From assembly GCA_002104905.1 (NCBI GenBank), contig MCFE01000761.1:1-38706 (forward strand): 38,706 nucleotides of DNA, written 5' to 3'. This document shows, piece after piece, positions 20,313 to 30,480 of this stretch. Under the pieces are notes generated by a model. That model ran no database searches and was not told the origin of the DNA. It worked only from the letters and a program-made list of their open reading frames with translations. Position 1 is the first letter of the stretch; each line of letters opens with the position of its first letter. This DNA is from Basidiobolus meristosporus CBS 931.73. Lineage: Eukaryota > Basidiobolomycota > Basidiobolomycetes > Basidiobolales > Basidiobolaceae. Both the position numbers and the translations under genes were made by a program.

Positions 20313-21479
20313 ATGGTCCTTATACCAAGTCTCAACTCATCTTTAGTACAACCCTGACAAAACCCTTCCTCTAGCTCACAAGTGAGGTCTGGACCAGCAA
20401 AGTCAATGTAGAATCTGTTTGAGTTCTTGCCCAATGATTTTAGTATGGCCCAAGTGTCTGTGATGAGCCTTCTACAGATATTTGGGCACTACTCATTAAT
20501 CTAGCAGAGCTAGATACCTCAGAAAGCTGACAGAGATGGAAGAATTTGAGTAGAAAGCTGAGGCATGAGTTTTACATCAAGATGCCAGCCAATGTATGTA
20601 AGAAGATATATAACAAGACAAGTATTGAAATCAAGAATGAGCTGAGAGTAAGGGGATTTGATGAAGAAGCCGCGTGGGAGCAATTTCATGCGCAATTTGC
20701 ACAGTACAGTCCGGACGCATCCGTTTGTGCCTCAACATTGGGAACCAAAGAGATTTTGAATGAGTTTTTGCCTCAAATGACTAATGTACCACATGATATA
20801 TTAGTAGAGCTAAGTGGCTTCCAAGTGCAATATACACAGGACTCATCCAGGCAACAGCTCCAAAGTATCAGACAAAGGGTAAGTGAATACCTGAGGAAAT
20901 AGATGGTGAGCTTCAGGAGGAAGAATACAGACCGCAAGCAACATCGTCCAGATTACGCCCTGCATCAAGTCAATGCACATTGAGTCAACACACGTTGGGT
21001 CAATGCGCATGCTTCAGAGCAAAACTACCAGAACTTGCCAAACTGCTCATTTAGACACAAGTCCATTGGAGTGGACCAAGTCACATCAGCATGCAGCATG
21101 ACATTGAACTTGGCCAAGGGCCATCTCAATGTGTCAAGTCATGTCTGCATGTGCTGTTTTGCCTGACCATCAGCAAGTTACATCTGGTGAGCTGACGGAT
21201 GATGACCAACATGAAGTGCCTCAACCATCAGAGCCCTTGGCAAGTAAAAAAATGCATCAGCACATGGCACTCCAGGCCGGTTTAGTTGGTTCAGTCAGAG
21301 CAATTCAGCGCGGCCAAGCTGCAGCATTGCACTCATCAACTAGGAGGCAAAATACTGACTACAAATACACAAGTAGCCAAGATGATAGTCAGCCAGGAAG
21401 TAGTATAGGTGTGCAAAGTGAGTTGCTACCAAATGCTTCAGTAGTAATCCCTATGAGAAAAAAACCCAGGAGAAGATGA
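20313..21479 (+). pseudogene. Hb ORF1, copy B, longest version
   Basis: Gives the fullest view of ORF1, about 390 codons if the lesions are ignored. ATG 20313 (MVLIPSLNSS) is followed by an early TGA and further stops. It is open from 20546 (SRKLRHEFYIKMPAN) to a TAG at 20900. It then continues in a shifted frame (LQEEEYRPQATSS) through a Ser/Gln-rich repeat area, and is open again from 21129 to 21479, ending in the very basic IPMRKKPRRR, which resembles a nuclear localisation signal. No catalytic motif seen. A DNA-binding or transposase-import role is a family-based guess. Confidence 0.55.
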
Positions 21480-21929
21480 TGCAATTGCTTTAAATTGAGA
21501 TTATTTGTAATGATCTCAACAACCCATTTATTTGCAATCCAAATTGAGCCATTGCAAATCAGTCATGATCAAATTTTTGATATAAGTAATATCAAGGTTG
21601 TCTCATATTTGAGACAGAACCCCTACAAATAAACACCCTGCATATATATACATCATCTGTAATACCAGTGCAGCTATTGGATCTGTTTTGCACCTACCCA
21701 ATTGCTTGCGTGCTAGCTATGACACCACGTCCAATCACTAGGATCAGGGATTTACTTGCTCAATGGGCAAAATGGGATATTTGATGGCAAATCAGGTAGC
21801 TTGTTTAGTAGTCAATGAGCCAATTGGGGGCTGCCAGCTTCAGGATACTTTTGGACCAATTAGCCACTGAGATACTGTCCAGTTGGAGTGATGGTAACCC
21901 AAATGGTAAGTATCAGTGTAGTTTATAGT

Positions 21930-22220
21930 GTGATACACATTTATTTCCATTTACATTAAAGAAACATATCCAAATACCGGACTTTACCTGCTGTAATAGC
22001 AATATCCATATGCGCACGTGATGCAAACATTACAAGTTTGTGCAATCATACATGCCAACCTCATTGTGTCAGATTGTGCCATAGTGTGCAAGATTGTCCC
22101 ACATAGTGCAAATTGTCCAAGAACAATCCTGCCTACTGGTAGCTATAATATTGCACCTGATTGTTTTTTACAACCGCAGATTGCACCGTGTGCACTGGCA
22201 CAGTACAATGGAACAAGTCT
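21930..22220. repeat. Left terminal and subterminal region of Hb (inverted)
   Basis: Matches the reverse complement of 17236-17540. Iterated TTGCAC/GTGCAA/TGGCACAAT motifs are spread over ~220 bp, and the outer end is AATGGAACAAGTCT. The motif set differs from the GTGCCA/TGGCACTAT set at the right end. Confidence 0.7.
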
Positions 22221-22280
22221 AAAGTAGAATGCGCCAAATCAAATTAATACACCTCTCCCCAATGACCTACTAACTGTAAT

Positions 22281-23206
22281 ATGACCTACTCATCTGAATG
22301 GTTTTTTCTCATCATTCCCATCACCACCACTGGATTTCCTTTTGACACACTAGAGGAGATCAATACCAAGTACTGTGAACCATCTACCCCAATCTACTCA
22401 AGGAGATCCTTTGTTAAGCTTTTGTGCTATTACAAGAACTATTGCCCCACAAGGTCTCATCCCACCATCCATGGCAAAAATGTCCTGAAAGCTTTCATTC
22501 TCAGCTGACAGCAATGGAGAACCACCACCTATCATAGGGCATGAATGACTTAGAGCAAGCTTGGAATACTAGGATCAAAAGCTCCAATAGACATCCATAT
22601 CCCAGAGCGTTCAGCAACAGGTTCCACCTACAAAGCATTTTGGATACATTCCCAGTCAGGATTATCAGACCTTCTAGAGGGCAGAGGCACTCTTATTCTG
22701 GCAAGTGCAAGGCACACTGTGTGAAGCTTCAAGCACTGTCTGACTTTGCAGGTAGCAACATCTGGTTTAGTGGGCCATTTGCTGGAAGAAGGCATGACAA
22801 AGTACTCTGGGTAGGGAATCATCCAGAATTCTGTAGAGGGGAGAAATGTATGGCAGACTTAGCCTTTATAGGAGAGGATTGTCTGAGATTAGGATGTATT
22901 ACAGCACATAGGAAGCCAAGGAATGGTGTGATTGGCAGGAAGCAGAAGCTCTACAATGAGATATTTAATCATATCAGAGTGAGGGTGGAGCATATATTAG
23001 GATATCTAAAGAGATCCAGCATATTGGCCGGTAACTACAGAGGAAAGTCACATATAGAAGAAAACAGCAGAATAGGTAAAATAGTTAAGATATTTATCAG
23101 TGCACAGTATATTCAAAGAAGAAGACATCCACTGAGAGAAGTGTTTCTGGAGCATTATGAAGAGCAAATAAAGCAAGGAAAGCACTATTCTGCGCAACAT
23201 AAGTAA
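22281..23206 (+). pseudogene. Hb DDE transposase, copy C (frameshifted)
   Basis: ATG 22281 aligns with 1154. A single-base change in HPTIHGKNVL near 22480 shifts the frame and hits a stop at 22508. The correct frame reopens at 22541 and runs 221 residues with D (ILDTFPVRII), D (MADLAFIGED) and E (VRVEHILGYLKRS). Uniquely, the stop codon TAA of the other copies is CAA here, so the protein continues 15 residues to IKQGKHYSAQHK. The other copies keep that same frame open after their stop, so the longer tail may be ancestral. Confidence 0.8.
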
Positions 23207-23289
23207 GATTAAATAAAATTATCAGTTACTAAATTCTACCACTTGCATTATGGTTGAAGTTATAATGTCAGATGATTTCATTGTGATGG

Positions 23290-23857
23290 TGTATAAGTCC
23301 AAGGGAGATATATGTCCACCACTTCTCAAGTGTTTTTTGTGTGGGGTGCTCACTGGGTGCTGTAACCTCTGGCAAAAGCTTGCAAGGAATACTTGTGTTC
23401 TGTCTCTAATCAAATGTGATGGGCAATAAAGTCACAAGCTTGTCAAGGGAAAACTATTGAGCTACAATCCCCAACTTAGTTGGTACCCTAACAGGCATAG
23501 GGTTCACTTTGGGTAGGTAGGTTGGTGTTGTAATCTTGATAATATTGGTAGTCTCTTTTCAATAAGTGGATGATGGCTCAAATCTTCAGGTAAATCTTGT
23601 TGGGTCCTAGGGAGCTTGTATGAACCCCCCACATTAGGTGCCAAATATGGGGTGCTGTATAAGTCCAAAGGAGATATATGTCCAACACTTCTCAAGTGTT
23701 TGTGTGTAGGGTGCTCACTGGGGCAATAACCTCTGGCAAAAGCTTGCAAGGAATACTTGAGTTCTGTCTCTAATCTAATGTGAAGGGGAATAAAGCCACA
23801 AGCTTGTCAAGGGAAAACTATTGAGCTACAATCCCCAACTTAGTTGGCATCTTAACA
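23290..23857 (-). mobile_element. TRIM-like miniature LTR element
   Basis: Two direct repeats of about 203 bp (23290-23493 and 23656-23857) with TG...CA ends enclose only 162 bp without coding capacity. On the minus strand the sequence after the first repeat reads TTTGGCACCTAATGTGGGG (23645-23627). It resembles the TGGCRCC-type primer sites found behind LTRs of gypsy-like and TRIM elements, so the element is probably oriented minus. No matching target duplication (GATGG left, AAAGT right). Repeat length and total size (568 bp) fit terminal-repeat retrotransposons in miniature. Confidence 0.6.
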
Positions 23858-23933
23858 AAAGTATGTGCTGGGTTCAGCATCCTTTGAGATGACAATGTAC
23901 TAAAGCTTCCAAAGTCAAAACAACTGCCCTGTG

Positions 23934-26200
23934 GACATTGTGTCCATTGAAGGTAATAATGCGGACTCCTCAGGCCTTCAGTCAAGTAGGCAATTGAGAA
24001 CCACTGTGGAGCCACAAGCTGACCATTATGCTCAGGCAGATGAGAATGCAACAAATGCAGTACCCTCTGTTGAAGATCAGCAAGTGGCCATGATAACATC
24101 ACCACCACCCATATTAGCAAGTATGTTGTCAGCTCATACCAAAGCATTAATGAAGCAATTAGGTGCAGTGACTGATAGGATAGATGCAATGGCCCAGAGA
24201 AATCAGGAAGTAGTGCAGAAACAGGATGAGTGGATAATATATGTAGAGCAATCAATATCCCAGGTAGAGAAAGCAGTATCTTTGTTGCAAAGAAGGAACT
24301 CAAGTAGCTCAATGTCACAGCCAAGAATTGAGCCATTTCCCAATGTAACAGCAGAGACACACCATACAGTCTTTGAAGCACAACAACAGTGCCCAAAGAT
24401 AAAGCCCACAGAAAAACCTATCACAGAGTGTGAGGGAGACAATATGGTGTTTTTGCCAAATCCTAAAAATCAAAAGACATTGAAGATCTGTGAAGCCATT
24501 GAGTGCAATAATTAAGAGTGGGCTAATATACAAGAGGCCATCAGAAGTCTAGCATGCCATCACCTTAAGGCCAGCATACCATGAGACCATCAGGAACTCA
24601 AGGCCAAGCAAAATGCACTTGGCTTGTTCCATAAGCATTATCCTGGATTCAAATGGGAAAACAGATTTTGGGCCAGCATTGATATGCAAAGAAAGTATCT
24701 TAAGAATAGCAGAAATTATCAAAGGCAGAAGAACAAGGGTGCCATGGCTAAAAACCAGCAGCTTCCTCAAGAGCCTGTTACAAGCAGGGCCAAGAGCTGC
24801 AGACAAGCATTGAAGAGTTGTCAGGCAGCTAGAAGAGTGCCAATTAAGGACAAGCAGGCAAACATGGATGCACCAGCACAACATTTATCATGGAAAAAGC
24901 GTAGTACCACTCAAGAAGCACCCAGTCAAAGTAGCAGTGAAGGACCTGGCAGTGATAAAAACCAGCCGCTTTTACAGGAGCCCGTCACAACTACGGTTGA
25001 GAGCTCAAAACAAGCTCAAAAGAAACGTCAGGTTACCAGAAGAATGCCAGCAAGGTACAAGCAGGGCAAAACAGATGCATCAGAGCAGATTTTATCCAGG
25101 AGAAAACATAGTTATTTACAAGTAGCGCTCAGACAAAGTAGTAGTGAAAGACCGGGCAGTAATAAAGAAAAAGTTAAAGGGAAAAAAGTCTACCCAAGCC
25201 TGACACAGGGAGGCATGCAAAAAAAACTGCAGTTATTGCCAATAAACACCACAACCAGGAACATACTGAATCCCATCATAGCCAAGAAGAATTACCAACA
25301 AAAAAACAGCTGTTTTCACAAGAGTTGGAAGCGCAGCCAGTTGAGCTACACTCCAGCAAGGTAGATGAGTTTGCTGAAAAAGGCAACTTTGTCTACCACA
25401 GCCTCCACAACCTCCACAGCCTCCATTATTGAGAGAGTGGAGATCCCACTGACAGACAAGGCTACAACATCAAGAGCTTGAAAGACTATCATAATGCCTT
25501 CAGTGGAGTTTTGGAACATTAATAGGCACACCAAGAGGTTGCAGCACTTCATCAAGAGCAGTGCTCAAGAAAACGCACTGAAATATTCCAAGGATTTATT
25601 GCAAAGACTGGCAGAAGAGGTGCTAGACCATGCAGTGCCGGCTGAAGACCAGGATGTGTGGGAACCAGTGAATGAACAGTCGCATAAAGCTGTTGGGTTT
25701 CTGCCAAAGTTGTGGAACCAGAGCGTTACAGCAGAAATACTTATTGAGTGGTGGATTTTAATGGAGTTACTTGTTGAGTGTGGGGTTGGGCTTAATGTTA
25801 GTGTAGGGTGTAGCAGCTTGTATTGGTCAATACAATTGGCAATTGAGGTACAACTGAAGTTTCAATAGAAATATATCAGCTCACACGCATGAAAAGTAAG
25901 AAAAATGGTTGAGTCAGGAAGTAAGGAGTGTGAGAAGAGGTAATAGCCAATCAATTCACACAAATGTAGGAGGTGATAGAGTGTCTGGGATCAGAAAGTG
26001 AGCAAATTGGCAGGGAACCAATCAAGAGCCACTTATACACTGTTGTGATGAAAAATTTTGAAAAAGTTTTTTGTGAAATCTGGGGTGCAATTATTTTTCA
26101 GCGGTCTCTGGATGGTGTCCTGACAAGATCAGTACCTCTTAGTCACAGGACATTAACCTTGTGATGGCCTTTTGATGGGTTCATCTCAATAATTTTTCAT
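23934..26200 (+). pseudogene. Unknown D-family gene, copy D2 (longest)
   Basis: Unrecognised protein family, best read here although it lacks the N-terminal block of D1 and D3. Blocks in order: acidic/Ser start; a coiled-coil-like stretch with heptad Leu/Val/Ile (SAHTKALMKQLGAVTDRID to QSISQVEKAVSLLQRRN, 24135-24300); QPRIEPFPNVTAE; NPKNQKTLKICEAIECNN with a stop at 24513; YPGFKWENRFWASIDMQRKY; two 69-residue Lys/Arg/Ser-rich repeats (24750-25163); then VEFWNINRHTKRLQHF, DVWEPVNEQSHKAVGFLP, LIEWWILMELLVECGVGLN (25510-25800) and IECLGSESEQIGREPIKSH (25975). A few stops and frameshifts break it. Conservation of blocks among three copies argues that it was once translated. Confidence 0.55.
24750..25163 (+). 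repeat. Two in-frame 207-bp tandem repeats in D2
   Basis: Units 24750-24956 and 24957-25163 begin with AAAAACCAGC and end with AGTGATA/AGTAATA. The 207-bp period is exactly 69 codons. Shared residues include LPQEPVT/LLQEPVT, RRVPIKDKQ/RRMPARYKQ and QSSSEGPGSDK/QSSSERPGSNK. D3 has the same pair; D1 has lost it. Confidence 0.85.
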
Positions 26201-26204
26201 AGAG

Positions 26205-26550
26205 GCTAAGTTGAATCCTGGAATACTTTTGGCAAGATGTGGGAGTATGTCCTCAAGGCCCCTATTGGTGATGTTTGTAGAAACATGCCACTTCTCTAGC
26301 CACAATATCACATTATTCACCAGTAGCTGGATTCCTGGGCTCACTTGGCTCCATAAGGTTTCCTTGCCACTTTATACATGAGTGTTGTTTCATTGCATAC
26401 AGGGATTTTGCCAGGCTCATACCGGGTATTGTTATTGGGTGAGATAGGCTGTCAATCCACCAGTGAGCCTTCTTCTTCAGAGCTATCACTCTCAGTACCA
26501 TACTTAGAAGGCCAAGGTGAGCATGAAGGTGCCACAAACTCAGGTTTAGT
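26205..26550 (-). pseudogene. Tnp2 transposase N-terminal fragment
   Basis: Matches 11155-11500 in the same orientation: EYGTESDSSEEEGSL-like acidic leader, ISPNNNTRYEPGKIPVCNETT, and the W-C-x-S-T-N-I-S-N-like block, now frameshifted. It is cut at 26205 against the end of D2 and at about 26550 against copia Z. Confidence 0.65.
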
Positions 26551-27780
26551 AAATATGTCTACTAACATTTCACCTGTAGGATAGTAAACCAGACGGCTAA
26601 CTTATTCTCTACAGCTCCCCATATCAAGCCATATCAATAACTGTTGTGCTTAGTTTAAGCATGAAAGCATGGACTTATAAGTATCTAGGTATCTGCTGAA
26701 CTGCTGAAATACAAACTGATCCATAGTTCTGATTATCCTGGCTGACAACTCCCACTAAGCATGAGATTTCTGGAAATGTTCCTAACACAATATGTGTCAA
26801 ATTGCTGACTGCATATTGGTGAGAGAAGCCTGGGCTTGCAGAGAGTACCAATTGGACTTGATTAGGTTTAGCTTTGACCAAGTTAATGTTTGTCTCCATA
26901 GAGGTAGCTGCCAATTTTCAGTTGGCCACTTTGTACTTCCATAGTATATTTTAAATCTACTTAGGCTGTCCTGAGATAATAGTCTGGGCATCTCTGTTGA
27001 TGTGAAAGTGTATTTGTAACCAGCAACTGTTCTTTCCTAGATTGGCTGTTTGGACTTCATAGATAGGGGTGAGGCAATCACTTTAGAATTTTCTTGGTCA
27101 TTGGTTGCTTCAAAAAGCTCATCCACATATAGAGCAATTAGAGCCAGGTTTGCTTTATTTAGCTTATTATTGATACCACTGCCACTAGTACCTAGCTGAA
27201 GGCCAAGGATCTCTACATTCAAAGCTATCTTCAATTCCAGGCTCCAAGTGAATGTCTGAAACCATATAGTGACTTTTTATCCCTACAGCTCAATAAGGGG
27301 CCTTCTTGGTCAGCCTAAACTTTAGGCTAGTCTATATACAAATCCTTATCAAGTTTCCCATTCTAAAAAGCCTTTTTACACCCATCTGATGAGTGATAAA
27401 CTCATATTTAGCTGCAATAGTAACTATAGCCATTTGTAGCCTGCTAGAATTAAGCTTGGCTACTGGTGCAAAGGTCTTAGTATAGTGCAGTTCAGTTGTT
27501 TCAGAGTAGGCAGTGGCCATAAGTCTTCCTTGTTATATATCATTTTTACCATCAGCTTTGTATAATATGTTGGCAACCCACCTGCATCCTGCTGATTTAA
27601 GTTGATTGTTAACTTAAACAAGTCCTATATTTGATTTTCCACCAGAGCCTGATACTCCTCAGTCATTCTAGATCTCTAAAGCCTTGTCCAAGATCTATCA
27701 GGGCCTCCCCTACTATCTGAGGCTCATCAATGTAGACTGGATAGCATAGGTTAAGGTTGTACATTTACTGATATAGTAAC
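26551..27780 (-). pseudogene. copia Z, RT and remnants, family C
   Basis: Oldest of three nested copia copies. From 27780 downwards: the linker before RT (LTYAIQSTLMS, where X has LAYAYSVHIKEPQ), TEEYQALVENQI, KTFAPVAKLNSSRLQMAI and ITHQMGVKRLF near 27500-27370, then LIALYVDELFEATND near 27150 with the catalytic box YVDE instead of YVDD. It goes on to SDLTHIVLGTFPEISCLVG-like sequence and IAAVQQIPRYL, then jumps to the end of RNase H, losing most of that domain. Many stops. Confidence 0.75.
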
Positions 27781-28125
27781 CATTGTCAGAGTCTTGGAGG
27801 TACTGGAAGTAATTGGGAGTACAGGTGATTATGTGGTTTTCTTGATGATTTATTAAATGAAAAAGTAGTGCTTATACTTTTACATGGTCTTGGCATAGCA
27901 AACACACAACATAGGCTTAAGAAGGTCCCAAGAACATCTGTGCAAAGTTTGGGCTGTTTGGACAACTTTGTGAGTTTTCATGTTTTTGATACCTTATACT
28001 TTTGTGAAAATATTCCAAGAGAGTCCCAACAGCAAACTTGGTCATTATTCTCTAAGACATGTAGGTGACAATCTAAGTAACTAAATTAGGTGAATATTTA
28101 GGTGGAATTGCAAGCTTTTACAACA
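27781..28125 (-). repeat. 3' LTR of copia Y, family C
   Basis: 345 bp. On the minus strand TGTTGTAAAAGC to CTCTGACAATG, aligned with the LTRs at 28596 and 35506. It follows Y's RNase H and directly abuts interrupted coding sequence of Z at 27780. Confidence 0.8.
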
Positions 28126-28595
28126 CCCCTGCTCTACTAAATGCTCATACTGACTAGTCCTAATTTTGACATAAAATATTCAAATTTGTCTCTAACTAAT
28201 GCTTTGGTAATATGTCAGCAATCATCTCACCTATAGGACTGTAGAAAAGCTCACTAATTTACTCTCATTGCTTCACATAAAATATGATGTCTAATATATA
28301 TGTGTCAAGTTCTTGCATGAAAAGTTGGACTCCTACCTGATTATATATACCCTTGGTTATCTTATTGTGAAGGTATGGGCATTTTTTTACATAACCCTAA
28401 ATCTGAAAAAGCTGTTGTAGCCACACTTCTTCTTTAGTAGCTTCTCAGGCTGCCATATGGTCTCCCTCTGTGGCACAAAGTGCTATGGTTGATTGCTTTT
28501 TGAATTCCATGAAATTGCTCCTTTGAAGTGAAGTGAAGTATATGTTGTAGTGGATCATCTGTCTTCCAGGCTTTGTCCCCAATCAACATCAGAGT
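28126..28595 (-). pseudogene. copia Y RNase H fragment
   Basis: Starts inside the domain at SDVDWGQSLEDR, continues with STTTYT and GAISWNSK, then decays (frame changes, stops) to the polypurine area before the LTR at 28125. In X the corresponding sequence is YIDVNWGKNLEERRSTTGYT. It is interrupted at 28595 by the 3' LTR of copia X. Confidence 0.75.
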
Positions 28596-28943
28596 TGTTG
28601 TAAGTGATAGCTGACATTGGAAGTGATTTGGAGGACAAGTAGATTACATGGTTTTCACTTAATGATTTAATGAATGTAAAAGTAGTATTAGCACTTTTAC
28701 ATGATTTTGGCACAACAAACATGTTGAATAGGTCTATTAAGGTCCCAAAAACATGTGAGCAAAGGTTGGGGCTGTTTGGACAGCTTTGAGTATTTTCATT
28801 TTCTGGATACCTGGTATTTTGGCAAGAAGATTTTAAGTAAATCCCAATTAGGAATTTGGTCAGTATTCTCTAGCATTTGAAGGTAGTGATCTAAGTGACT
28901 AAGCTTGGGGGGTACTTAGGTGCGATTACCAATCTTTACAACA
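28596..28943 (-). repeat. 3' LTR of copia X, family C
   Basis: 348 bp. On the minus strand TGTTGTAAAGATTGG to ATCACTTACAACA, preceded by the purine-rich GCTAAGTGGGAG (28955-28944). It aligns along its length with 35506-35854. Confidence 0.88.
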
Positions 28944-28959
28944 CTCCCACTTAGCTAAA

Positions 28960-29650
28960 TCCTCATACCAACTAGTCCTATTTTGGCCTTATATATTGAA
29001 ATTTGTCCCTAGATGATGGTTTGGTAAATATGACTACAATCATTTCATCTTAAGGACAGCAGACTAAGCTAGCTAAGTTATTCTCTATAGCTTCATGAAT
29101 AAAATAATGTCTAATATCTATGTGCTTAGTTCTAGCATGAAGAGTTGGATTTTTACCAATCATATACATCCTTGATTATCTTGATATAAAGTAATAAGCA
29201 TTTTTTGACATTGGCCAAAATCTGTAAGAGGCTTCATTAACCAAGTTTGCTCTTTTGTTGCTTCACAGACTGCCATAAAATCTGCCTCTGCGGTGGAAAT
29301 TGCTACAGATGGTTGCTTGCTTAAATTCCATGAAATTACTTCTTGGCAGCAAAGAATGGTGTAACCTGTTGTGGATCTTCTCTCTTCTAAATTTTTTCCC
29401 CAGTTAACATCAATGTATGCCACAAGATCCTGTTCTGGATACTTTTAAGTGTATCTTGAACAAATATCAGCATTTCCTTTTAAGTGTCTAAAAATCTGCT
29501 TAACTGCTGCAATATGATCCAATCCATAGTTCTGATTATACTGGCTGACCACTCCCACTGAAAATAAGATAGCTGAATGTGTTCCAAGCACAATATACAT
29601 CAGACTGCTAGCCATATACTGATAGGTATGGTCAGGGCTTACAGATGGCA
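28960..29650 (-). pseudogene. copia X RNase H
   Basis: YQYMASSLMYIVLGTHSAIL and AVKQIFRHLKGNADICSRYT (29651-29445) lead into MAYIDVNWGKNLEERRSTTG, STAEADFMAVCEATKEQTWL and TLYQDNQGCI (29423-29160). These are the usual copia RNase H landmarks with D, E and D residues visible. It then decays near 29150-28960 (ARTKHIDIRHYFIHEA). A frameshift separates the two halves. Confidence 0.8.
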
Positions 29651-29731
29651 CCTAGCTCTCTTGATTTGGTTGACCAAGTCAAAGTTTGTCTCCATTGGGG
29701 TAGCCGCTGGTTTACAGTCTTCCATCTGGTA

Positions 29732-30480
29732 CTACATTAGTATATCCTGAATACACTTCAATTGGCCAAGGGTGATAGTCTGGGTACTACTGTCTCTGGA
29801 GAGCTTTATTCCTAAGTTGTAACTGAGTTCTCCTAGATCAGACATCTTACACTCTTTAAATAGGCTGGATCTAGTCTCTTCCATTGTTTCTAGGTTATTG
29901 GTGGCCATAATAAGATTATCCACATATAGAGCTAATAGAACTGGATTTGCTTTATCTGGCTTATAGTATATACTATAGCCAGAATTACTCCTTTTGAAAC
30001 TCAAAGATTGCAAGTAAGAATCTGTCTTGCAATTTCAGGCTCTTCATGATTGCTTCAGACCCTAGGGAGATTTTTTAAACTTGCAGACCAAATGGTGGTT
30101 ATCTTGGTCAGCACACCCATCTACATCCAATTGATTTATGGTTGACTAGTAATATGACTAAGTCCCAAGTTTGATTTTCCATCAGTACCAGATACTCCTC
30201 AGTCATTGGAGATCTCCAAGCCTTGTCTGAGGGCTATTGAGGGCCTCTTTTACAGTCTGGGGCTCTTTAATATGGACTGAATAGGCATAGGCTAAGTTTG
30301 TACCCTCATTAATATAGTAATATAGGCTATTTCTAATCTGGTTGGATCTCCTGCCACTTGGTACTGGAATGATAACTTCTGAGACACTCCTGGGCACCAA
30401 TTGAGGCTGAACCATGGTTGTAGAGTCCTCTTGAGTGAAAAAATATTTGTTGTTTTGCTCTTATTTAATCCTGACAATTG
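29732..30480 (-). pseudogene. copia X linker and RT with large internal deletion
   Basis: From 30480: VQPQLVPRSVSEVIIPVPSG, LAYAYSVHIKEPQTVKEALN, then TEEYLVLMENQTWDL and SIGCRW. At about 30110 the sequence jumps from GCRW to the LVCKFKK block, losing about 250 bp of fingers and palm. The rest reads LQSLSFKRSNSGYSIYYK-like and LLALYVDNLIMATN; the catalytic YVDD is YVDN. It cannot be functional. Confidence 0.8.

Larger units (their letters stand above)
20011..23280. mobile_element. DDE transposon HbBC with inverted left half
   Basis: 20011-22220 is the left half of an Hb element in reverse orientation: spacer, ORF1 now on the plus strand, left subterminal region, and the left terminus AATGGAACAAGTCT ending at 22220. 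22221-23280 is a right half in normal orientation: remaining spacer, transposase and the start of the right subterminal region. The two spacer parts meet at complementary breakpoints, corresponding to about 1092 and 1097 of Hb1. The right terminus is missing; similarity stops near 23280 at the TRIM-like element. Confidence 0.75.

Noticed and set aside
23290-23857. CRISPR-like or simple tandem direct repeat
   Set aside because: Only two copies of about 200 bp with LTR-style ends and a primer-like site; no short regularly spaced repeats occur anywhere in the window.
25346-25555. Val-rich hydrophobic minus-strand frame (AVEVVEAVVDKVAFF)
   Set aside because: It is antisense to the conserved D2 coding blocks.
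26313-26537. 74-residue minus-strand reading frame
   Set aside because: It overlaps the Tnp2 fragment in another frame and has no counterpart in the copy at 11155-11500.
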